Shown one piece after another: positions 58,731 to 64,000 of a DNA stretch of 64,000 nt. Location of the stretch: positions 286,786 through 350,785 of the forward strand of contig NZ_JBATVG010000019.1 of the NCBI RefSeq assembly GCF_049671645.1, written 5' to 3'. This DNA is from Castellaniella sp049671645 (lineage in GTDB: Bacteria; Pseudomonadota; Gammaproteobacteria; Burkholderiales; Burkholderiaceae_B). The first letter of the stretch is position 1. The number at the start of each line of letters is the position of its first letter. The notes under the pieces were generated by a model that saw only the letters and a list, made by a program, of their open reading frames with translations, was not told the DNA's origin and made no database searches. The position numbers and the translations under genes were made by a program.

Positions 58731-58757
58731 AAAGGCACTCTTAGAGTGCCTTTTTTC
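58731..58757 (+). terminator. Terminator after the cold-shock gene
   Basis: Stem GGCACTC-TTA-GAGTGCC followed by TTTTTTCTTT. Confidence 0.9.
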
Positions 58758-58834
58758 TTTCCTCCCGGCACAATAAGTTGTACGCGGTTTTCCCGGGCTT
58801 GTCCACAGACTTATCCCCTGATGCATTCCTGTAG

Positions 58835-58850
58835 TGTTCCACGTGAAACA
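58835..58850 (+). promoter_or_regulatory. parS site 1
   Basis: TGTTCCACGTGAAACA, one change from the perfect 16-bp palindrome to which ParB binds. Confidence 0.9.
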
Positions 58851-58887
58851 TTAATTGGAAATAACCGAACTATTGCCTGGTCCGGCT

Positions 58888-58903
58888 TGTTTCACGTGGA
58901 ACA
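58888..58903 (+). promoter_or_regulatory. parS site 2
   Basis: TGTTTCACGTGGAACA, the mirror of site 1 (single symmetric change). Confidence 0.9.
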
Positions 58904-58923
58904 TCGGCTTATCCGGATAACGC

Positions 58924-58939
58924 TGTTTCACGTGAAACA
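58924..58939 (+). promoter_or_regulatory. parS site 3 (perfect palindrome)
   Basis: TGTTTCACGTGAAACA, the exact bacterial parS consensus. All three sites lie within 105 bases upstream of mnmG. Confidence 0.95.
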
Positions 58940-58997
58940 ATGCTGGCTCGAGGAGTTCGAGGACGTATAATGTCGCGAACTCCTCCATTGTTTTCCC

Positions 58998-60914
58998 ATG
59001 AATTATTCTGAAGAATTTGATGTTCTCGTTATTGGCGGCGGTCATGCGGGAACGGAAGCGGCATTGGCAGCAGCCCGTATGGGCGCTTCCACTCTGTTGT
59101 TGACCCACAATATGGACACCTTGGGTCAGATGTCTTGCAATCCGTCTATCGGTGGGATTGGTAAAGGTCATCTGGTTAAAGAGGTCGATGCCTTGGGGGG
59201 CGCGATGGCGTATGCAACGGATCTAGCCGGCATTCAATTTAGAATTCTGAATCGTTCCAAAGGCCCGGCGGTTCGTGCGACTCGTGCGCAGGCTGATCGC
59301 TCCCTCTATAGACGCGCCATTCGGATGCTGCTGCAGAGTCAACAGAATCTGATGATTTTCCAACAGTCTGTGGATGACCTGATCTTGGAAGGCGATCGCG
59401 TCGTCGGCGCCAAGACACAGATCGGCCTGGTTTTCCGGGCCAAGACTGTGGTGCTGACAGCGGGGACATTCTTGAATGGCTTGATGCATGTGGGACTGTC
59501 ACATTATGCGGCCGGGCGGGCAGGAGATCCTCCGGCGATCAGCTTGGGGCAGCGTCTGAAAGAATTGAAACTTCCCCAGGGTCGCCTCAAAACCGGGACG
59601 CCTCCGCGCATTGATGCGAAAACGATTGATTTTTCAAAAACAGAAGCGCAGCCTGGGGACTTGGATCCTGTGCCGGTATTTTCCTTTTTAGGAAAAGCCG
59701 AGATGCACCCGGAACAGGTGCCGTGCTGGATCACCCACACGACAGAGCGTTCACATGAAATCGTGAGATCCGGTCTGGATCGATCACCGCTCTATAGCGA
59801 GCAGGGGACGATCGAAGGGGTAGGGCCGCGGTACTGCCCGTCCATTGAAGACAAAATCCATCGCTTTGCAGACAAGACCAGCCATCAAGTCTTTCTGGAG
59901 CCCGAGGGGGCATCTTCGTGCGAAATTTATCCAAATGGGATTTCCACAAGCCTGCCTTTTGATATTCAGTATGCTTTGGTGCGTAGCTTGCCGGGCCTGG
60001 AAAATGCGCGGATCATGCGACCTGGCTACGCGATTGAATATGATTATTTTGATCCCAGGCATTTGCATGCCTGGATGGAAACCAAAGCCATTCAAAATCT
60101 GTTCTTTGCCGGCCAGATCAACGGAACGACGGGGTATGAAGAGGCGGCCGCCCAAGGCCTGATAGCAGGAGCCAATGCCGCATTGCGCTGCAGAGGGCAA
60201 GAACCCTGGGTCGTGCCCCGCCAGGAAGCCTATCTGGGGGTTCTGGTCGACGATCTTGTAACAAAAGGCGTTACTGAACCTTACAGAATGTTTACGTCGC
60301 GAGCGGAATATCGCCTGAGTCTGCGAGAAGACAATGCGGATCAGCGTCTGACGGAAATAGGGCGCCGTCTGGGGTTGGTGGACGATGTGCGTTGGGACGC
60401 CTTCAGCCGCAAGCGCGATGCCGTGGCGGCGGAAATCCAGCGACTGCAGGATACCCGGGTCAATCCGGCTGTTCTGAACGCCCATGATCGGGAAAGGCTG
60501 TCTTTACAGCACCAGGACCGCCATCCCAGCCTTCTGGATCTGCTCAAGCGCCCCGACGTGGATTACGGAGACTTGATGCGGTTGTGCGACCTGGATGGCG
60601 CATCGCTGGCCGGCCCCGGTCTGGCGCAGACCGATCAGGTCGAACAGCTGGGCATACAGGTGAAATATGCTGGCTATGTGGAGCGTCAGCGCTTGGAAAT
60701 CGAACGTCAGCGCGCCCAGGAAACCCATGCGATTCCTGATGATTTCGATTATGGACATGTTCCCGGACTCTCCACCGAGGTCCGCCAGCGCCTGGAATCC
60801 GGCCGCCCTGCGACCATCGGCCAGGCCGGCCGGATTTCCGGCGTGACGCCGGCGGCCGTTTCCTTGTTGCTGGTGCATCTGAAACGGCTCCAACGGGGAC
60901 GCAAAGCCGCATGA
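58998..60914 (+). CDS. mnmG: tRNA uridine-5-carboxymethylaminomethyl modification enzyme MnmG
   Basis: A 638-residue FAD protein that works with MnmE on the wobble uridine. The Rossmann motif is DVLVIGGGHAGTEAALAAARMG. Further signatures are SCNPSIGGIGKGHLVKEVDALGG and a C-terminal helical domain, normal in length. It overlaps rsmG (ATGA at 60911). It is preceded by the parS cluster. Confidence 0.97.
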   Translation: MNYSEEFDVLVIGGGHAGTEAALAAARMGASTLLLTHNMDTLGQMSCNPSIGGIGKGHLVKEVDALGGAMAYATDLAGIQFRILNRSKGPAVRATRAQADRSLYRRAIRMLLQSQQNLMIFQQSVDDLILEGDRVVGAKTQIGLVFRAKTVVLTAGTFLNGLMHVGLSHYAAGRAGDPPAISLGQRLKELKLPQGRLKTGTPPRIDAKTIDFSKTEAQPGDLDPVPVFSFLGKAEMHPEQVPCWITHTTERSHEIVRSGLDRSPLYSEQGTIEGVGPRYCPSIEDKIHRFADKTSHQVFLEPEGASSCEIYPNGISTSLPFDIQYALVRSLPGLENARIMRPGYAIEYDYFDPRHLHAWMETKAIQNLFFAGQINGTTGYEEAAAQGLIAGANAALRCRGQEPWVVPRQEAYLGVLVDDLVTKGVTEPYRMFTSRAEYRLSLREDNADQRLTEIGRRLGLVDDVRWDAFSRKRDAVAAEIQRLQDTRVNPAVLNAHDRERLSLQHQDRHPSLLDLLKRPDVDYGDLMRLCDLDGASLAGPGLAQTDQVEQLGIQVKYAGYVERQRLEIERQRAQETHAIPDDFDYGHVPGLSTEVRQRLESGRPATIGQAGRISGVTPAAVSLLLVHLKRLQRGRKAA

Positions 60915-61585
60915 GCCGAGATTTTTCATCGTTCCGGGAACCCTTGGACGCCGCCCTACAGTCGCTGGGGATGTCGCAGGACGTGGCACGGGCGGACCAC
61001 TTGCTGGCTTACCTGCAGCAACTGCACCACTGGAACAAGGCGTACAACCTGACGGCTGTGCGCGATCCCGGCGATATGCTGGTGCAACACGTTTTCGACA
61101 GCCTGGCCGTGGTGCCGCCGCTGCGCGGTATTCGGGGGGGACGTGACACCCGGGTCGCGGATATGGGGTCAGGGGCCGGTTTACCGGGTATCATTCTGGG
61201 CATTTGCCAGCCGGACTGGACCGTCTTCTGCGTGGATGCCGTGGGCAAGAAAACGGCCTTCATCCGCCAGGTTGCCGGGGTGCTGGGACTGAAGAACGTG
61301 CAGGCCGTCCATGGCCGGATCGAATCGCTGGATAGCCTGCAGGCGGATGTGGTGATCTCTCGAGCCTTCGCCTCGCTCGGTGATTTCGTCCGGGTTGCCG
61401 GGCATCACCGATCATCCGATGGCACGATGCTGGCCATGAAAGGCCAGTATCCGCACGATGAATGCCAGGCTCTGGAATCGGCGTCCGACTGGACAGTGAA
61501 GTCCCGGATGGCGCTGCATGTTCCGGGTATGGACGCGCAACGCTGCCTGTTGGAACTCGGATTGAAGGAATCCCATGACTGCTGA
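60911..61585 (+). CDS. rsmG: 16S rRNA (guanine-N7) methyltransferase RsmG
   Basis: A 224-residue methyltransferase modifying G527 of 16S rRNA. The SAM-binding motif is RVADMGSGAGLPGIILGI, preceded by NKAYNLTAVRDPGDMLVQHVFDSLAV. Its start overlaps the mnmG stop by 4 bases and its end overlaps the parA start by 11. Confidence 0.95.
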   Translation: MSRDFSSFREPLDAALQSLGMSQDVARADHLLAYLQQLHHWNKAYNLTAVRDPGDMLVQHVFDSLAVVPPLRGIRGGRDTRVADMGSGAGLPGIILGICQPDWTVFCVDAVGKKTAFIRQVAGVLGLKNVQAVHGRIESLDSLQADVVISRAFASLGDFVRVAGHHRSSDGTMLAMKGQYPHDECQALESASDWTVKSRMALHVPGMDAQRCLLELGLKESHDC

Positions 61586-62387
61586 TAGCCCGAAGCCTAC
61601 CGCCCGTGTATTTTGCATCGCCAACCAGAAGGGCGGGGTGGGCAAAACCACGACGGCCATCAATCTGGCCGCGGCTTTGGCGCTGCATGGGCAACGCGTC
61701 TTGCTGGTCGACCTGGATCCTCAGGGCAATGCCACCATGGGCAGCGGCATCGACAAGAACGGCGCTGCCGTCAATCTGTACCAGGTGCTGATCGGCGAAG
61801 CCCGGGTCGCGGATGCGCGGATCCGCTCGGAATCCGGCAACTACGACGTGCTGCCGTCCAATCGGGAGCTTTCCGGGGCGGAAATCGATCTGGTCGGCAT
61901 GGAACATCGCGAAACCCAATTGAAATCGGCGTTGGAACAGGTCGGCCCCGATTACGATTTCATCCTGATCGACTGTCCGCCGACCTTATCCTTGCTGACG
62001 CTCAATGGCCTGGCGGGCGCCCATGGCGTGATTATTCCCATGCAGTGCGAATATTTCGCCCTGGAGGGCCTTTCCGATCTGGTCAATACCATCAAGCGCG
62101 TCTATCGCAATTTGAACCCAGAACTGGAGCTGATCGGGCTGCTGCGCGTCATGTTCGATACCCGGGTCACCCTGCAGCAGCAGGTATCGGAACAGCTTGA
62201 ATCGCACTTTGGCGATAAGGTCTTCAAATCCATCGTGCCGCGCAACGTCCGCCTGGCCGAAGCCCCCAGTCATGGCATGCCCGGGGTTATTTACGACAAA
62301 TCCTCACGTGGGGCCAAGGCTTATCTCGCTTTCGGCGAAGAACTGATCCGTCGCGTGAGCGGACAGATCCGCCGCCGCGCCGCCTGA
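61575..62387 (+). CDS. parA: Chromosome partitioning ATPase ParA
   Basis: A 270-residue Walker-type ATPase. The deviant P-loop is IANQKGGVGKTTTAINLAAAL; DPQGNATMGSGI and LIDCPPTLSLLTLN follow. It drives segregation of the origin with ParB bound to the three parS sites. It is 34 bases upstream of parB. Confidence 0.97.
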   Translation: MTADSPKPTARVFCIANQKGGVGKTTTAINLAAALALHGQRVLLVDLDPQGNATMGSGIDKNGAAVNLYQVLIGEARVADARIRSESGNYDVLPSNRELSGAEIDLVGMEHRETQLKSALEQVGPDYDFILIDCPPTLSLLTLNGLAGAHGVIIPMQCEYFALEGLSDLVNTIKRVYRNLNPELELIGLLRVMFDTRVTLQQQVSEQLESHFGDKVFKSIVPRNVRLAEAPSHGMPGVIYDKSSRGAKAYLAFGEELIRRVSGQIRRRAA

Positions 62388-62421
62388 TCGACCCCGCTAC
62401 ACTGACAAGGACTCATTCCCG

Positions 62422-63363
62422 ATGGCAACTCGAAAGAAAGGACTGGGCCGTGGCCTGGATGCCCTGCTGGGGGCGGATCGCGGCGCATTGGATGCCGTGG
62501 GTAGTTCACCCGCGTCCGAGGCTCCCCATCAATTGCCGGTAGCCGTTCTGCAAGCGGGCCGCTACCAGCCGCGCACCCGGATGGATGAAGGCGCCCTCAA
62601 TGACCTGGCTGATTCGATCCGGGCCCAGGGGATCATGCAGCCGATACTGGTGCGTCCGCTGGACTCCGGCTCCGGCCAGTACGAAATCATCGCCGGCGAA
62701 CGCCGATTCCGCGCAGCCCAGATCGCGGGCCTGAGCGAAGTCCCCGTACTGGTGCGTCAGGTTGCCGACGAGAACGCGGCCGCCATGGCGCTGATTGAAA
62801 ATATCCAGCGCGAAGATCTGAATCCCCTGGAAGAAGCCCATGGCGTGCGCCGTCTGCTGGACGAGTTCGGCCTGACGCACGAACAGGCCGCCACGGCGAT
62901 CGGCCGCTCGCGGTCGGCCACCAGCAATCTGCTGCGCCTGCTGAATCTGGCGGAGCCGGTGCAAACCATGCTGCTGGCCGGCGACATCGATATGGGCCAT
63001 GCCCGCGCCTTGCTGGCGGCCGATGCCGCCCGTCAGATCCTGCTGGCCCACGAGGTCGTCGCCCGTCGCCTGTCTGTGCGCGAAACCGAAAAACGCGTCG
63101 CCCGCGCCCTGCGCGAGGAAGACCAGGCGGTCCTGACACCCTCGGGGCGGGTGGCCAGGGCTGATCCCAAACCCGGTACGGGTGACCTGGGGCGTCTGGA
63201 AAAAGCCCTGTCGGATCATCTTGCGACTCGGGTGCGGATCAAGTCCGGCGCTCGCAAAGGCGGCCAGCTCGTCATCGATTTTTCGGACTGGGCGCATCTG
63301 GATGCTTTGCTGGAGCGCCAAGGGCTGGGCCAGGTCCTGGCGGCCCAGGACAAGGGCGCTTGA
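62422..63363 (+). CDS. parB: Chromosome partitioning protein ParB
   Basis: A 313-residue CTPase/DNA-binding protein. The CTP-binding motif is IIAGERRFRAAQIAGL, with NIQREDLNPLEEAHGVRRLLDEFGLTHEQAATAIGRSRSATSNLLRLLNL containing the parS-reading helix-turn-helix. The C-terminal dimerisation segment is normal in length. Its sites are at 58835-58939. Confidence 0.97.
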   Translation: MATRKKGLGRGLDALLGADRGALDAVGSSPASEAPHQLPVAVLQAGRYQPRTRMDEGALNDLADSIRAQGIMQPILVRPLDSGSGQYEIIAGERRFRAAQIAGLSEVPVLVRQVADENAAAMALIENIQREDLNPLEEAHGVRRLLDEFGLTHEQAATAIGRSRSATSNLLRLLNLAEPVQTMLLAGDIDMGHARALLAADAARQILLAHEVVARRLSVRETEKRVARALREEDQAVLTPSGRVARADPKPGTGDLGRLEKALSDHLATRVRIKSGARKGGQLVIDFSDWAHLDALLERQGLGQVLAAQDKGA

Positions 63364-63402
63364 CAAGCAAAAAGAATATCTTCATAATCCGTGATTCGCT
63401 TC

Positions 63403-63489
63403 GGTGGGGTGCCCGAGTGGTTAAAGGGGGCAGACTGTAAATCTGTTGGCCTTGCGCCTACGTTGGTTCGAATCCAACCCCCACCACCA
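63403..63489 (+). tRNA. tRNA-Tyr (GTA)
   Basis: Cloverleaf with 7-bp acceptor GGTGGGG/CCCCACC, D-arm GCCCGAGTGGTTAAAGGG, anticodon loop CTGTAAA, an extended variable arm typical of Tyr, T-arm GTTGGTTCGAATCCAAC, and encoded CCA. Confidence 0.95.
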
Positions 63490-63542
63490 AGCGGCCTGTT
63501 TTCTGCCAAAACAGAAAACAAATTCAGCAGGGAAACCGAATC

Positions 63543-63616
63543 GCGGGTGTAGCTCAATGGTAGAGCAGAAGCCTTCCAAGCTTACGACGAGGGTTCGATT
63601 CCCTTCACCCGCTCCA
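63543..63616 (+). tRNA. tRNA-Gly (TCC)
   Basis: Acceptor GCGGGTG/CACCCGC, D-arm AGCTCAATGGTAGAGC, anticodon loop CTTCCAA (TCC), T-loop GGTTCGATTCC, encoded CCA. Confidence 0.95.
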
Positions 63617-63650
63617 AGCGGGATTTGCTGACGGTATCAACACGAATACC

Positions 63651-63725
<75 letters not shown>

Positions 63726-63767
63726 CAGATTTTTAGACCAGCTCTCATTCCATATCAGGAGTCAGCC

Positions 63768-64000
63768 ATGGCAAAAGGCAAATTTGAACGGACCAAACCG
63801 CACGTGAACGTGGGGACGATCGGGCACGTTGACCACGGCAAGACGACCCTGACGGCAGCCATCACGACGGTGTTGGCCAAGGCGATGGGCGGCGAAGCCA
63901 AGGGCTACGACCAGATCGACAACGCGCCCGAAGAAAAGGCGCGCGGCATCACGATCAACACCTCGCACGTGGAATACGAGACGGCCAACCGTCACTACGC
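63768..64000 (+). CDS. tuf: Elongation factor Tu, 5' part
   Basis: GTPase that carries aminoacyl-tRNA to the ribosome. The first 77 residues are seen: MAKGKFERTKPHVNVGTIGHVDHGKTTLTAAITTVL, with P-loop GHVDHGKT and the switch I region RGITINTSHVEYET. AGGAG precedes the ATG. It is cut by the window edge. It follows the tRNA-Thr gene. Confidence 0.97.
   Translation, partial: MAKGKFERTKPHVNVGTIGHVDHGKTTLTAAITTVLAKAMGGEAKGYDQIDNAPEEKARGITINTSHVEYETANRHY

Overview
The window is high-GC chromosomal DNA from a betaproteobacterium, most likely Burkholderiales of the Alcaligenaceae type (Bordetella, Achromobacter or Castellaniella relatives). The reasons are the core order rpmH-rnpA-yidD-yidC-mnmE opposite dnaA-dnaN-gyrB, the mnmG-rsmG-parA-parB cluster with parS sites, a tRNA-Tyr/Gly/Thr-tuf cluster, and a betaproteobacterial-style tad pilus operon. 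The genus is an inference; no 16S gene is present.

Layout. 1-5.6 kb: formate/nitrite-type channel (cut by the window edge), dinB, a small metal-binding protein, narK with a recognisable FNR-type promoter, and ohr-ohrR with a double-dyad operator. 5.6-15.4 kb: core replication and membrane-insertion genes. 15.4-24 kb: an accessory, defence-like region of different base composition. It begins exactly at the gyrB stop codon. Its first part (15432-20161) is bounded by IS21-like multi-repeat inverted ends with a 4-bp flanking repeat, and carries a two-part membrane protein gene, a degenerate IS3-family element and a TIR-domain effector gene. Its second part begins with another copy of the same end and leads to an orphan hsdS-hsdM pair followed by an Abi/HEPN-type gene, with no hsdR. 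24-35.6 kb: ordinary accessory genes (M23 peptidase, beta-propeller, regulators, cupin, LysR, PIN, a two-component system, methyltransferases, a lipoprotein). 35.6-49.2 kb: a sigma-54 activator and a complete tad/flp pilus operon read on the minus strand. 49.4-54.2 kb: a TpsB-type outer membrane transporter, a glycine-rich repeat lipoprotein with a near-perfect sigma-54 promoter, a MarR regulator and a second prepilin peptidase. 54.4-56.4 kb: Fic protein and metallophosphatase. 56.4-57.1 kb: a DnaA-box-rich, partly AT-rich gap that I call oriC. 57-64 kb: aminotransferase, cold-shock gene, three parS sites, mnmG-rsmG-parA-parB, three tRNAs and the start of tuf.

How it fits together. The replication initiator genes and the probable origin are about 45 kb apart, with the mobile defence region and the tad locus between them. 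The sigma-54 activator at the end of the tad operon and the sigma-54 promoter 5' of the repeat lipoprotein suggest shared control of surface structures. The strongest candidates for something undescribed are the IS21-end-bounded cargo element with the TIR gene, the hsdS-hsdM-HEPN module whose methylase has HPPF in place of NPPF, and a 196-bp highly structured palindrome between mnmE and yidC.
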